This document shows positions 15,985 to 26,259 of a stretch of 64,000 bases of DNA, piece by piece. The notes under the pieces are model-generated. The model made no database searches. It saw only the letters and a list, made by a program, of their open reading frames with translations, and had not been told where the DNA came from. Source of the stretch: Mycobacteroides sp. LB1 (lineage in GTDB: Bacteria; Actinomycetota; Actinomycetes; Mycobacteriales; Mycobacteriaceae). The position numbers and the translations under genes were made by a program. Each line of letters starts with the position of its first letter. Position 1 is the first letter of the stretch. The stretch is taken from assembly GCF_013449725.1 (NCBI RefSeq), contig NZ_JACCFF010000001.1, forward strand, positions 1,054,001 to 1,118,000, in the 5' to 3' direction.

Positions 15985-17379
15985 CTAGTTACCCGAATCA
16001 ACCGCTTGCGCAGTTCTAACTGCCAGCTCACACGCCTGCTGAACATCAGCATAGCTATCCTTCTTGAACTGACAGCCAACGCCTATCCTTAGCGCGTCGT
16101 CCAGCAGGACTGTCCAGGCAATGTCGTGGCCCTCCCGAACCTCGGTGTAAGTGACCGCAGGTCGCCCCATCTTGCGGTCATCGGCTGTGAAGTCCGTGAA
16201 TACGCCTGACGGTTCCTTCTCCATGGCAGCACGGAGGGTTTCGGCGGCCAAGGCCAAGGTCTCCGTCGACTTCACCCGCACCTGGGTCATATGGACCATC
16301 GCCTCGGGATCCTTGGGCGAGATCACTTCGACCCGGGCTGATCCCGCGCCACCTGCGGGTATGCGCCTTACCGCCCACTCAGCGGGCACCATGAACTGCA
16401 CACGCCCCTCAACCAGCAGCGAGGTCGCCATCGCGGGAGTCGGTGGTGACGGTTGCCGCCCACGTGTGGACGCCACGGTCAACACGACACCCGTCACCAC
16501 AATCGCTGCCGCCAGGCCAATCGCGGCAGCAGGCCACCACCTCGGCAGTCGCGACGCAGATCTCGCGGGAGCCGCGGGCGTCCACTCGGGCGCTCTGCCA
16601 ACAGCGGGCTCGTCGGCGGGCTCATCGGTGGAGGCCGACACACGGGGAGCTCGGTTGACGTCGCGGAACACCGAATCCTCGGCCACCTGCGATACCCCAG
16701 GAGTCAACCCGATCCGGTCGACTGCATCGACGATCGCCTCCCCCATCTCGTTGTCGGTCGAATCGACGACAATCGCAGCGACCCCGGGGCGTCCGTTACG
16801 GACTATGTCCTCCACGGCGCGCGCCACCGCGCGTGCGACATCGGCGACGCTTTTGGTCTCCCACGACCTCTCTTCGAGATGACAAACCGCCGATGCCGGC
16901 TCACCGGTGGAGCCGCGTCCCACAACGGCTACCGCGACCTCAGTCGGCGACACCTCTACCACCACAAACGCCCGCCCCGATAAATCAGCACGCACACCAC
17001 GCTCGGCGAGCGCGAGAGCTCGCGGCCGCAATGTCAGCGTGGCCGCCATCATCCGCGCAGCACTCGATAACAAGGTGAGCCGTCCGGGGCTCCAGGTCGT
17101 CGGGTGGATCAGCAGCATGGAATCGAGGCGGACCGGCGCATTCTGGTCGGTAAGCAATGACTCGAACAACGCCGCCCAGAGCGCACGGGATGGAACCACC
17201 CGGCCGGGCAACAGGGCCATATCGTCATCGAGTGCGGCGACGGCCGACCGAATGTCGGTATGCCCGGCGACTCGGATGCCGTCCTCGGTTCGCGCCCGTA
17301 CGGCGGTTTCGGTGACTTCGATCGCTACCCGCGTCCCTACCTGCGGGTCGCGATCCAGAATCACTGCGGATCGCTCCAC
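15985..17379 (-). CDS. Type VII secretion-associated protein, Rv3446c-like (464 aa)
   Basis: An ESX-4-specific accessory membrane protein. The N-terminal 240 residues resemble an actin/Hsp70-like ATPase fold without clear nucleotide motifs (FVVVEVSPTEVAVAVVGRG near 135). One membrane segment lies at about 285-309 (WWPAAAIGLAAAIVVTGVVL), and an extracytoplasmic C-terminal domain follows, from VQFMVPAEWAVRRIPAGG to the end. Cys residues in GCQFKKDS and QQACEL could form a disulfide. It overlaps the end of eccC4 by 19 bp and so is translated with it. The exact role in secretion is unknown. Confidence 0.9.
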   Translation of the reverse strand: MERSAVILDRDPQVGTRVAIEVTETAVRARTEDGIRVAGHTDIRSAVAALDDDMALLPGRVVPSRALWAALFESLLTDQNAPVRLDSMLLIHPTTWSPGRLTLLSSAARMMAATLTLRPRALALAERGVRADLSGRAFVVVEVSPTEVAVAVVGRGSTGEPASAVCHLEERSWETKSVADVARAVARAVEDIVRNGRPGVAAIVVDSTDNEMGEAIVDAVDRIGLTPGVSQVAEDSVFRDVNRAPRVSASTDEPADEPAVGRAPEWTPAAPARSASRLPRWWPAAAIGLAAAIVVTGVVLTVASTRGRQPSPPTPAMATSLLVEGRVQFMVPAEWAVRRIPAGGAGSARVEVISPKDPEAMVHMTQVRVKSTETLALAAETLRAAMEKEPSGVFTDFTADDRKMGRPAVTYTEVREGHDIAWTVLLDDALRIGVGCQFKKDSYADVQQACELAVRTAQAVDSGN

Positions 17380-20300
17380 GCAACTTGGATCAGTTGTTGA
17401 CCACCCGTGCGCATGACCAAGGTGCCGCGGCCCGGCGGCTGATCACTCGGCCGAACCGTGCCGAGCAGGGCACCCTCGTCCTTGTTGCCGCTCATCTGCA
17501 GGCCGATGCAGGAGAGGTCCTTCATGCGCGCCATCACCGGCTCGAACATCGCCCGGGACGCGCCGCTGGTGCGGCGTGCGATGACGACATGCAGGCCAAT
17601 GTCTTTCGAGTGGGGCAGGTACTCCGCCAGCGGCAGCAGCGGGTTTCCACTCGCCAGGGCCACCAGGTCGTAGTCGTCGACCAATATGTAGATCTCGGGG
17701 CCCGACCACCAGGACCTGTCACGTAACTCCTGCTGTGTGACATCCGGTCCCGGCATACGCGACTTGAGGAGCTCGATGAGCACCGGTACCTCATCCACCA
17801 GCGTGTTACTCGACATCGCGTACTTGGCCAGGTGCTCGGTCTCGACGACGCCGAGCAAGGTGCGGCGGTAGTCGACGATGAACAGCTGTGCTTGCTGCGG
17901 TGTGGTGGTGCGGACGATTTCGCGGCAGATAGTGCGCAGGAGACCCGTCTTGCCGCACTCGCTGTCACCGAAGATCATCATGTGCGGTTGCTCGCCGAAT
18001 TCAAGGAGCGTCGGAGACAACTCGGTCTCGTTGACACCGATAAGAATCCGCAGGTTCGGCTTGTCGTTGGGCGGCGCCTGCGGAACCAGCGCGGCGTAGT
18101 CGACCTTGTGCGGCAGCATCCGAACTTGCGGGGCTATCGCCGAGCTGCGCTGCCGCATGCTTGCCGCCGCAGCGCCGATCGCTTCACCAAGCTCCTGATT
18201 CGACGAAACGCTATCGACGCGCGGCAGTCCGATGAGCATGTGCCGACGGTCGCGGGTAATGCCGCGGCCGGGTCTGCCATCTGGAACGAGCTGCGCCAGC
18301 TTGCGGTCGAAGTCCGAGTCCAGTGGATCACCGAGGCGCAGCTCAACGCGGGTGCCGATCTGGTCCTTGAGCGCCGGTCGAATCTCGGCCCACCGGGATG
18401 CCGTAACCACCGTGTGCACACCAAAGCCGAGACCCTGTGCCGCGAGCGCGGTGACCTGCGGCTCAAGAGCCTCGAACTCCTGACGGACTGTGGACCATCC
18501 GTCGATGATGAAGAACACATCGCCAAATGGATCGCTCGCGAGCTGGGGATCGCCAGCGCCCTTTCGCCGCCGGTACTCGGCCATCGAGTCGATTCCATAA
18601 GCACGGAAGGCATTCTCGCGTGATCTGACGATCGTCAGCATTTCGGCGAACGTCCGCCGGATCAGGTCGGATTCCAATCGGCTGGCCACCGAACCGACAT
18701 GCGGGAGCTGCGCCAGCGAGGTGAGCGTGCCACCACCGAAGTCCAAGCAGTAGAACTGCACCTGAGCGGGACTGTGCGTCACCGCAAGAGAAGTCACCAG
18801 GGTGCGCACCGCCATCGACTTACCGGACTGGGGCGCACCCACGATCGCAATGTTTCCCGCAGCAGCGGACAGGTCGATGATGTATGGGTCGCGCCGCTGC
18901 TCGTACGGCCGGTCCACGATTCCGATCGGGACGGTCAGGCTGCCGACGGCATCGAAACCAGCGCGACCATGACGAGGAATCAGGTCGCCGAGCGTCGGCG
19001 ACTCATCCAGTGGCGGCAGCCACACCTCGTGTGCTGGATTACCGTGCCGCTCAACGCGATCGAGAATCGTGTCGATTACTGACCTGGCGGCCCCTTCGGC
19101 GACGGCCGGAGAGTCGTCTTCGACGATATCCGTGGTCCGTGACTGCAACACCGCGGGCGCCGCGGTGAAAAGCCGTGGTGACGCAGCAGCCCCGGTGGTA
19201 ACGGTTCGACGTGTCGGCCCATAGGGCACATACGGACCAGACACATACGAGGTCTGGAACCGTATCAGCTCACCCGAGTCATCTTTGAGGTAGCAGGAAC
19301 CCGGGGTATTGGGCAGGTGGTAGGCATCCGGCACGCCAATGGCGGCGCGAGACTCGTTGGCCGAGAATGTCTTCAGACACAGTCGGTAGGACAGGTGCGA
19401 TTCCAGCCCGCGCAGGCGGCCCTCGTCGAGACGCTGCGAAGCAAGCAATAGGTGAACGTGCAACGATCGACCCAGTCGGCCGATCGCCACGAACAGCTCC
19501 GCGAAATCCGGGTGCTGGCTTAGCAATTCGGAGAACTCGTCGACGATAATGAAGAGCGCGGGCAACGGCGACAGCGACGCACCCGCGGCACGGGCGCGCT
19601 CGTACTCGGTGACATTAGCGAAGTTGCCCGCGGCGCGCAGCAACTCCTGGCGCCGGTTCATCTCACCGGCCAGCGCGTCCTTCATACGGGACACCAGATT
19701 TGCCTCTTCGGCGAGGTTGGTGATGATGGCCGCGACATGCTGTGCCCGGTCCAGGCCGAGGAACGTCGCACCACCCTTGAAGTCGACGAGCACCAGGTTC
19801 AGGGCATCCGGTGAGTGGGTGGCGATCATCCCGAGCGTCAGCGTCCGCAGGAACTCCGATTTGCCCGAACCGGTCGCGCCGATGCACAGGCCGTGCGGAC
19901 CCATGCCATTCTCGGCGGCTTCCTTGATGTCCAGCTCCATGGGAGTGCCGTCCACGGCGATGCCGATGGGTACCCGCAACCTGTCGCGCCCGACGCGGTT
20001 GCGCCACACTACTTCCGGGTTGAGCAGACCAGGATCGCCTATCCCCACGATGTCAGACCAGCGGGTGCTGACTTCGGTCTGGATCTGGACCTCGTCGCCA
20101 CTTCCGGTGAGCACCCGGTAGGGCGCCAAACGCCGGGCGCAAGCCATCGCCTCGGTGATGGTCAGATGATCGGGATGGGCGAAGACCTCCGACCCCACAT
20201 TGCCTTTGGCGCCGAGTCCGCGTTCGGTCAGCTCCAGCTGCATACCGCGGCGGGCTGCGAGCGGGTCCACCCTGGTACCGATCTCGACGAGGGTCACCGA

Positions 20301-21341
20301 ATCGATGCCGTGATCGATGATGAGGCGTTCGGAACCGATCAGCGTGCCACTGTCGACAACGATGAGAATCTGCGGCCGGTCGGGAGACGGCTGTGCGGTC
20401 CGCGAGAACCGCTCACGCTCGGTGATCAGCGATGCCAACGACTCCTCGACCTCACCCAGCGAGTGGTAGACCAGTCGGGATGTGCCCACACCGTCGAACG
20501 CGGTCGGATGCTGGGCGTGTGGAAGCCATTTGAGCCAGTCCCAGTGCGGCGCCGCATGCCGGTTGACCACTGCCGCGACCAGAAATTGGTCGGGCCCGTG
20601 GAACATTGCCAGCTGACAAATCATGGCGCGCAACATGCCTCGCGCCACCTCGGGTGAGCCGTCGATGGTGACGGCCGCGAAACCTCTCAGGTTCAACGCG
20701 ATTGGAAGCTCAGGCACCAGCGAGTGCGTCCGCACGAAACGGCGCAGCGCTACGGAGGCCACCGGCTCCAGTTCTTCGACCGGACCGATCTCCGGCGCCA
20801 CCAGCTGGGCGGCGAGCCGCTGGTCCCCTACCCCGACGCGAACATGGCAGTAGTCGCTGTCGCCGGGACGCCGCTCCCACATGCGACGGCCCCCGGCCAA
20901 CGTCCACAGGGCGGAGGGATCCGGGTTGTTCCAGAGCAGGGCCTTGCGCTGAGCACCACCGGTGTCGGTGACGTTCTTGCGCACCACCTCGAGATACCGC
21001 AAGTAATCCTTGCGGTCCTCGTTGATTTCGCTGGTCTTGGCTCCCTTGCCGCCGCTGTTGGACATCATGCTGACCATCGAGACCATCATCATGATCGGGA
21101 ACATCATCATCATCGGGCTGCGCATCATCCCACTGCCCGCACCGCCGCCCAAGCTCCCCGAGGTAATGAAGAAGGCGACCATGCCCACCATCGCGACAAC
21201 CATGACCACCGGCATGATCTTGGCGATGATCGGCGACGGCACCGGTCGCGGAATCTCCGGCGGTGGCTGCACATTGACCTCACCACCCGGCACCCGAGGC
21301 ACCGCAAGCCGAGGTCGACGAATAAAGATTGTGGTGTTCAC
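17361..21341 (-). CDS. eccC4: ESX-4 FtsK/SpoIIIE ATPase EccC4 (1326 aa)
   Basis: The motor of the ESX-4 secretion complex. Two membrane segments lie near residues 38-60 and 70-95. Three ATPase domains follow, with Walker A motifs IGATGSGKSEF (about 487), VGAPQSGKSMA (about 837) and FGDSECGKTGL (about 1127), and Walker B strands LFIIVDEFSELL, VFFIIDGWSTV and IYILVDDYDLVA. Domain 1 has the canonical GSGKS and DE pair; domains 2 and 3 have D-G and D-D, as usual for EccC. It is a single chain (EccCa plus EccCb fused), as in M. tuberculosis ESX-4. GTG at 21341 follows GGAGGGC. It is divergent from eccD4. Confidence 0.97.
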   Translation of the reverse strand: MNTTIFIRRPRLAVPRVPGGEVNVQPPPEIPRPVPSPIIAKIMPVVMVVAMVGMVAFFITSGSLGGGAGSGMMRSPMMMMFPIMMMVSMVSMMSNSGGKGAKTSEINEDRKDYLRYLEVVRKNVTDTGGAQRKALLWNNPDPSALWTLAGGRRMWERRPGDSDYCHVRVGVGDQRLAAQLVAPEIGPVEELEPVASVALRRFVRTHSLVPELPIALNLRGFAAVTIDGSPEVARGMLRAMICQLAMFHGPDQFLVAAVVNRHAAPHWDWLKWLPHAQHPTAFDGVGTSRLVYHSLGEVEESLASLITERERFSRTAQPSPDRPQILIVVDSGTLIGSERLIIDHGIDSVTLVEIGTRVDPLAARRGMQLELTERGLGAKGNVGSEVFAHPDHLTITEAMACARRLAPYRVLTGSGDEVQIQTEVSTRWSDIVGIGDPGLLNPEVVWRNRVGRDRLRVPIGIAVDGTPMELDIKEAAENGMGPHGLCIGATGSGKSEFLRTLTLGMIATHSPDALNLVLVDFKGGATFLGLDRAQHVAAIITNLAEEANLVSRMKDALAGEMNRRQELLRAAGNFANVTEYERARAAGASLSPLPALFIIVDEFSELLSQHPDFAELFVAIGRLGRSLHVHLLLASQRLDEGRLRGLESHLSYRLCLKTFSANESRAAIGVPDAYHLPNTPGSCYLKDDSGELIRFQTSYVSGPYVPYGPTRRTVTTGAAASPRLFTAAPAVLQSRTTDIVEDDSPAVAEGAARSVIDTILDRVERHGNPAHEVWLPPLDESPTLGDLIPRHGRAGFDAVGSLTVPIGIVDRPYEQRRDPYIIDLSAAAGNIAIVGAPQSGKSMAVRTLVTSLAVTHSPAQVQFYCLDFGGGTLTSLAQLPHVGSVASRLESDLIRRTFAEMLTIVRSRENAFRAYGIDSMAEYRRRKGAGDPQLASDPFGDVFFIIDGWSTVRQEFEALEPQVTALAAQGLGFGVHTVVTASRWAEIRPALKDQIGTRVELRLGDPLDSDFDRKLAQLVPDGRPGRGITRDRRHMLIGLPRVDSVSSNQELGEAIGAAAASMRQRSSAIAPQVRMLPHKVDYAALVPQAPPNDKPNLRILIGVNETELSPTLLEFGEQPHMMIFGDSECGKTGLLRTICREIVRTTTPQQAQLFIVDYRRTLLGVVETEHLAKYAMSSNTLVDEVPVLIELLKSRMPGPDVTQQELRDRSWWSGPEIYILVDDYDLVALASGNPLLPLAEYLPHSKDIGLHVVIARRTSGASRAMFEPVMARMKDLSCIGLQMSGNKDEGALLGTVRPSDQPPGRGTLVMRTGGQQLIQVAWSDPQ

Positions 21342-21422
21342 CCGACGCCCTCCGGTTCCCCCGCGTCACATCTCGTGGCAATCTGCCGTGTCCACGCTAC
21401 CGTCCAGCCCACGGCGGGCTAC

Positions 21423-21452
21423 AGGATAGGGCCGTTATATCCGGTGCCGCAA
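21423..21452 (-). promoter_or_regulatory. Predicted promoter for the eccC4-esxT operon
   Basis: Minus strand: -35 TTGCGG (21452-21447), an 18-nt spacer and -10 TATCCT (21428-21423). The predicted start is about 70 nt before the eccC4 GTG. It lies in the 246-bp divergent spacer to eccD4. Confidence 0.35.
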
Positions 21453-21587
21453 CGAATTCGCAGACAAGATCGCCGGACCCGCTGGTCATACGATCGATGG
21501 CTGCCCGGTTGCGCCGAACCGCTGGCGGCGCTCAGCCGCGTTCGGCTAGTGTGCATGCGCAAAGATCAACGACCGTGGGGGCACAGA

Positions 21588-23123
21588 ATGACACATGCGC
21601 AGTCGGGCGCCGAGCAACGTTCGGCGGTTCTCGAACTGTGCCGCGTTTCCATTCAGGCTGAGCGCACTCAGGTCGACTTGGCGCTGCCGACGAGTGTCCC
21701 GTTGGCCCTCTTGGTCGGTTCCATCGTCGACATCATCAACCAGCATGTCGGTGTCCCCGAGCTGACCAGCCCGGAGGACGCCGTCGAAACGCATTGGCGG
21801 TTGTCCCGGCCTGGTCAGCCACCACTGCAGATGTCCAGCACCCTTGGGGAGCTGGAGGTCCGCGATGGCGATCAACTGATTCTCACCCAGTCTGATGTCG
21901 CTGCACCGGATCCGCTGTTCGACGATGTCTTCCTCGCGGTGTCCACGTTCCGCACCGTGTCGGCACATCCATGGAGCCGGACGGCCGCCCGAATACTCGG
22001 CGCTTCGGTATGTGGGCTGGCCGCGTTACTCGGTGCGACCGCGCTATTACGCGCCGGCGCCACCAATCCTGGCTTGCTCCTTCCGATCATCGCGGTGGCG
22101 ATCGCGCTTGTGGCAATCACCGCCGCGGTCTTTGCCAACAGGGTGTACGACGACCCGCTCGCCTCCGTGATGCTGAGCCATTGCGCTGTCGGCTTTTCGG
22201 CGGTGGCTGGAGCTCTCTTCGTACCCGGAAAGTACGGCGCTCCCCACGCGATGCTGGCGCTCATGGTGGCGATGGTCGTGTCCATCCTCGCCATGCGCGC
22301 AACCGGTACCGGCACAATGTCACTGATTGCGGTGGCTTCGGCATCACTCCTCGGGTTCGCCGCAGCGCTGGGTTACGTGCTGTTCGACCCCCCCATTTAC
22401 GGCCTTGGGGCCGCGCTCGGCGCCGTGGGAATCTGCGCGGTGGCGCTGTCACCGCGCGTGGCGATGGTCCTCGCCCGGCTTCCCCTGCCCCCGGTACCCA
22501 CACAGGGCGCACCATCTCGCCCGGAACATTCCACAGCTCCGATCGAAGCGATCGAGGGTCTCGACGGACTCGATACCGAGGGTGACGACGTCGAGGACGC
22601 GACGGCACTGCCACCGCTGCCCGACCTCCGCGAGAAGGCCCTCCGGGCGCACGCCGTGCTGACCGGATTGGTGTGTGGAACATCCGCTGTCACGGCAGTA
22701 GGCGCCGTGCTTGCGGTACTGACATTCTCCGGGGCGGGGACCCATCACCCCATCGGTGTGCACCGTTTCAGCGGTCTCGTGCTCGCGGGATTGATCTCGT
22801 TGGCGATGATGCTTCGAGCACGCTCGCATGCTGACCTCGCACAAACAGTGGCCATCAACCTGGGCGGCTTGGCCATTCCGGCAGCGGTATTCGCGTTCGT
22901 CGCCGTCGCCTACCCGACGGCCGCGGTGTTCACCACCGCATTGGCGGCGATCGCGGCCGGTTCAGCCATCGCACTTGGCTTCCTGGTGTCGGCACGTAAG
23001 TACTCACCCGTCTCGCGCCGAATGGTGGAGATCATCGAATACATTGCGTTGTCATTGATTGTTCCGGTAGCCGTGTGGGTGTGTGGCGTGTACAGCGCCG
23101 TGCGGGGATTGAACCTGCCATGA
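21588..23123 (+). CDS. eccD4: ESX-4 channel protein EccD4 (511 aa)
   Basis: Membrane channel component of ESX-4. Residues 13-95 form the cytosolic ubiquitin-like domain (CRVSIQAERTQVDLALPTSV, then LGELEVRDGDQLILTQ). About eleven membrane helices follow from residue 135 to the end, interrupted by an acidic loop near 320-345 (EGLDGLDTEGDDVEDAT). The frame is open upstream to 20724, but that part is antisense to eccC4; ATG at 21588 after GTGGGGGCACAG is the sensible start. Its TGA overlaps the mycP4 ATG. Confidence 0.95.
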   Translation: MTHAQSGAEQRSAVLELCRVSIQAERTQVDLALPTSVPLALLVGSIVDIINQHVGVPELTSPEDAVETHWRLSRPGQPPLQMSSTLGELEVRDGDQLILTQSDVAAPDPLFDDVFLAVSTFRTVSAHPWSRTAARILGASVCGLAALLGATALLRAGATNPGLLLPIIAVAIALVAITAAVFANRVYDDPLASVMLSHCAVGFSAVAGALFVPGKYGAPHAMLALMVAMVVSILAMRATGTGTMSLIAVASASLLGFAAALGYVLFDPPIYGLGAALGAVGICAVALSPRVAMVLARLPLPPVPTQGAPSRPEHSTAPIEAIEGLDGLDTEGDDVEDATALPPLPDLREKALRAHAVLTGLVCGTSAVTAVGAVLAVLTFSGAGTHHPIGVHRFSGLVLAGLISLAMMLRARSHADLAQTVAINLGGLAIPAAVFAFVAVAYPTAAVFTTALAAIAAGSAIALGFLVSARKYSPVSRRMVEIIEYIALSLIVPVAVWVCGVYSAVRGLNLP

Positions 23124-24562
23124 ACCTCGGCGTGGCCCGCCGTACCGCCATCGCTGCAGCCGTCGTGATGTTGGCGATGTCATCGCAGTTGGCTACTGGT
23201 TCCGTGCATGTGCTCGCGACGGCTCACGCCTTTGCACCGCTCCCAGTCGACCCGAGCATGCTGCCCGGCCCGCGCCCTGCCGCCCCGATCGAGCCTACCG
23301 AGCAGAAGGAATTGTGCCGATTCCCCGGCATCGATCCCAAGCGTGACCTCAACAAGGTACCCACGCAACAGCGTGGACTGGACCTGCCGTTGGTCTGGCA
23401 GCTGTCGCGCGGCAGTGGCCAGACGGTCGCTGTGATCGACACCGGTGTCGCACGCAGTCCGCGGCTGCCACCGCTTATCCCTGGCGGCGACTACGTCTTC
23501 GAGGGCGGCAACGGGACTCAGGACTGCGATGCCCACGGCACCATCGTCGCCGGAATCATCGCGGCCGCACCGGATCCCACGGGGGCGAGTGCGTTCAGCG
23601 GCATCGCACCGGACGTCAGCCTCATCACCATTCGCCAATCCAGCGCGAAATTCGCCGTGAAAAACAAGGGCGGCGGAAACGACCGGGATGATCCCTCCAA
23701 GATCAGCGGCGTCGGAAATGTGGACACCCTGGCGATGGCGGTACGCACTGCCGCGGATCTCGGCGCGACGGTCATCAATATCTCCGAGGTGGCATGCGCC
23801 TCCGCCAAGCAGTTTCTGGATGACCGACCGCTGGGCGCCGCGCTGCAATACGCCGTGGACGTCAAGAACGTCGTGGTGGTCGTTGCCGCGGGGAATGTCG
23901 GCGACGGGCAGTGCAAGAACCAGAATCCGCCCCCGGATCCGGCCAGGCCCAACATCCCGGACTGGGATGCCGTCCTGGAGACGGTGAGTCCGGCCTGGTA
24001 CAACGACCTCGTCCTCACGGTGGGCTCGATCGGCCCGGACGGGCAACCATCCAAGTTCAGCCTCGGCGGCCCCTGGGTCGACATCTCCGCTCCCGGCGAG
24101 GACATCATCTCGTTGGATCCCAACCGTGATGCGCTGACCAATGCCTACATGGGCGAGCAGGGTGCGGTGCCCATCCAGGGCACCAGCTTCTCCGCGCCGG
24201 TCGTCAGTGGCGTTGTCGCGCTGGTGCGTTCACGCTTCCCTCAGCTGAGTGCGCGTGAGGTGATGGACCGCATCAAGAACACCGCGCACCGGCCGCCCGG
24301 TGGCTGGGACCCGTATCTGGGCTTCGGCGTAGTGGACGCACTCGCCGCGGTCAGCGATGACCTCGCCACCACCAGTGATCTCGCGCGGGCCAACGCGGCC
24401 AAGAAGCTGCAGCTGCCTCCCGCACCTCCGCCTCCCGACCCACGACCGCGACACGTAGCCCTCATCGGAATTGCGGTATGCGCAGCATTTCTGGCTGCGG
24501 CACTGGCCATGCTGGCACCGGTTCGCAGACTCCGACAGAGCCGGAGCGACTCCCCCGACTAG
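23120..24562 (+). CDS. mycP4: ESX-4 mycosin (subtilisin-like protease) MycP4 (480 aa)
   Basis: Membrane-anchored mycosin that stabilises and processes the ESX machinery. A signal peptide lies at residues 7-33. The S8 catalytic triad is Asp at about 105 (AVIDTGVARS), His at about 139 (DAHGTIVAG) and Ser at about 356 (GTSFSAPVVSG). A C-terminal membrane helix at about 449-470 is followed by a short basic tail. ATG at 23120 overlaps the eccD4 stop (ATGA), so the longer frame starting at 23075 is rejected. The triad is intact, so activity is expected. Confidence 0.96.
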   Translation: MNLGVARRTAIAAAVVMLAMSSQLATGSVHVLATAHAFAPLPVDPSMLPGPRPAAPIEPTEQKELCRFPGIDPKRDLNKVPTQQRGLDLPLVWQLSRGSGQTVAVIDTGVARSPRLPPLIPGGDYVFEGGNGTQDCDAHGTIVAGIIAAAPDPTGASAFSGIAPDVSLITIRQSSAKFAVKNKGGGNDRDDPSKISGVGNVDTLAMAVRTAADLGATVINISEVACASAKQFLDDRPLGAALQYAVDVKNVVVVVAAGNVGDGQCKNQNPPPDPARPNIPDWDAVLETVSPAWYNDLVLTVGSIGPDGQPSKFSLGGPWVDISAPGEDIISLDPNRDALTNAYMGEQGAVPIQGTSFSAPVVSGVVALVRSRFPQLSAREVMDRIKNTAHRPPGGWDPYLGFGVVDALAAVSDDLATTSDLARANAAKKLQLPPAPPPPDPRPRHVALIGIAVCAAFLAAALAMLAPVRRLRQSRSDSPD

Positions 24563-24581
24563 CACTCTGTTAACGCGCGAC

Positions 24582-26060
24582 TTACGACGGTGCTTGCGCC
24601 GATGTCGACGGGTTGATCGCCAAACCTGTCTTGTCGGGCGGCATTCCATCGTGCACGACGAGGGCGTCTTCCTTGCTCAGCCGCGGTCCGGGCGGCAGCA
24701 GCCCAACGATCGGCCACGGTGCGGCGACGGGTTCGACGGTGAGCCCCAGCGCTTTCGCTGCCTCGAGATTTCCGATACCGAAGCGCACACCGGTATCGAG
24801 AACGAGGTACAGAGATTCAGCGCGCCCGGTGTCTCCACCGAGACCGGTGGAGCGCACGAAAGCGCTTCGCGCGGGCGGAATGTAGGCCGTGTCGACGTTG
24901 GGGCCCTCCTTGTCTGCCTGCGCCAACACGACCGGCACCTGATCGGTCTTCAACGGCAGCGAATTCCCCAACAACAGTTTGGTGGCGGCATGCTCCTGCG
25001 TCTTTTCCTGACCAGGCTTCCAGCTGCTGCACAGCACCGACTTCTCCGGCACGTCGACAGTCTTACCCGCACGCTCCGGGAACGTCTGCACCGCAAGCAG
25101 ATTGAGGCTGGGGTGCCCCGAAATCACGTCGGGCGCGACGGTAACTATGTCCTGCGCCCCCTGAGAATCGGAGAACCTGATGAGATCCGCGGTGACCTCA
25201 TTGACACGTTGCACCCCGCTAGCGAGCACGACGTAATACTCGGCCGAATCCGCCCGGCTCATCTTAATGACCGATCCCACTCGAACTCCGGCGGTCGTGA
25301 TGGGCGATGGCGCGCCAGCATCCGGGATGGGCGGCGGTGCAACGGCCGGCATCTCGGGAATGGCATTGAGCACAGACATCGAAATCGGTCGGGGCGTCAC
25401 ACCTTCCAGCCGCAGCGCACGGGTCACCGCGGGGTTCGTCAGGTCGACCGCCGCCCGCTTGCCGTCATAGAGCAAGTACATCTGGCTGTTAACCGTCACC
25501 AGGGCGTACCTATCCTTCGGCATCTCCTGGTTACCGTTCTCCAGAGTCACCTTGCCCGCGATCACAGTGGTGGTGACAGTGGAGCTCGGTGGAGGCGTCG
25601 AGACATCGCAGACCGTCCAGATGGTGTCGTCCCCTGTTAAGGGACCCGGAATCGACGCCGGCGCACCGGGAATCCCGACCAGCGGACCGCGTCGCGCCTT
25701 GGCCAGTTCGGAATCCTTGACCGGCTTGGGGTTCTCGTTGTTCCCGGAGATCAACCGAGCCGATGCCAGATTGAGTGCGGGATGCAGCGTGTCCTGGATC
25801 CGGACATAGACCGCTCCGGTGTCCTTGGCCATGACAATGGGCTGGTCACCCAGCGGCATGTTAGGGCGAAAGAACGCCAAGATCGCGCAACCGGCAACCA
25901 TCACAGTGGCCAGCGCAATACCGACCGTGAGCGAGCTCGACTGCGACCGCATCGGGTCGTGAATCATTCGGACGTCACGGCGAACCAGTGCATGCTCCAT
26001 GCGCCGCACCAGGAACCGGTACCCGCTCACCTGCAGCCGAGTGGTCGGTTGTCGCGCCAT
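24582..26060 (-). CDS. eccB4: ESX-4 core component EccB4 (492 aa)
   Basis: Periplasm-facing core protein of the ESX-4 complex. It has a short cytosolic N-terminus typical of EccB (TTRLQVSGYRFLVRRMEHAL), one membrane helix at about 44-66, and a large outer domain built of R1-type repeats. Cys residues (WTVCDVSTP and VLCSSWKPG) likely form the conserved EccB disulfide. A GGAGGGGGGA Shine-Dalgarno precedes the ATG. It is convergent with mycP4 and divergent from eccE4. Confidence 0.95.
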   Translation of the reverse strand: MARQPTTRLQVSGYRFLVRRMEHALVRRDVRMIHDPMRSQSSSLTVGIALATVMVAGCAILAFFRPNMPLGDQPIVMAKDTGAVYVRIQDTLHPALNLASARLISGNNENPKPVKDSELAKARRGPLVGIPGAPASIPGPLTGDDTIWTVCDVSTPPPSSTVTTTVIAGKVTLENGNQEMPKDRYALVTVNSQMYLLYDGKRAAVDLTNPAVTRALRLEGVTPRPISMSVLNAIPEMPAVAPPPIPDAGAPSPITTAGVRVGSVIKMSRADSAEYYVVLASGVQRVNEVTADLIRFSDSQGAQDIVTVAPDVISGHPSLNLLAVQTFPERAGKTVDVPEKSVLCSSWKPGQEKTQEHAATKLLLGNSLPLKTDQVPVVLAQADKEGPNVDTAYIPPARSAFVRSTGLGGDTGRAESLYLVLDTGVRFGIGNLEAAKALGLTVEPVAAPWPIVGLLPPGPRLSKEDALVVHDGMPPDKTGLAINPSTSAQAPS

Positions 26061-26259
26061 CGTCCCCCCTCCGTGAAACTCGGGTCTACGGCCTATTGAT
26101 GACCGTCTCGGCCGACCCCGATCGTGTTAGATCCTACGTACCGGCCACACGGGCCTGCAGCCTATTGCAATACTGGGCAACCACGATAGGTTGCGGGTGG
26201 CAACCGCGGTGATCGAGTCGGGTCAAGCGTTGCGTTACGGCGGGACAGAAGGGGGAAAT

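Noticed and set aside
20724..21587. N-terminal extension of eccD4 by 288 codons
   Set aside because: It lies within eccC4 in antisense and lacks EccD similarity; ATG at 21588 begins the ubiquitin-like domain.
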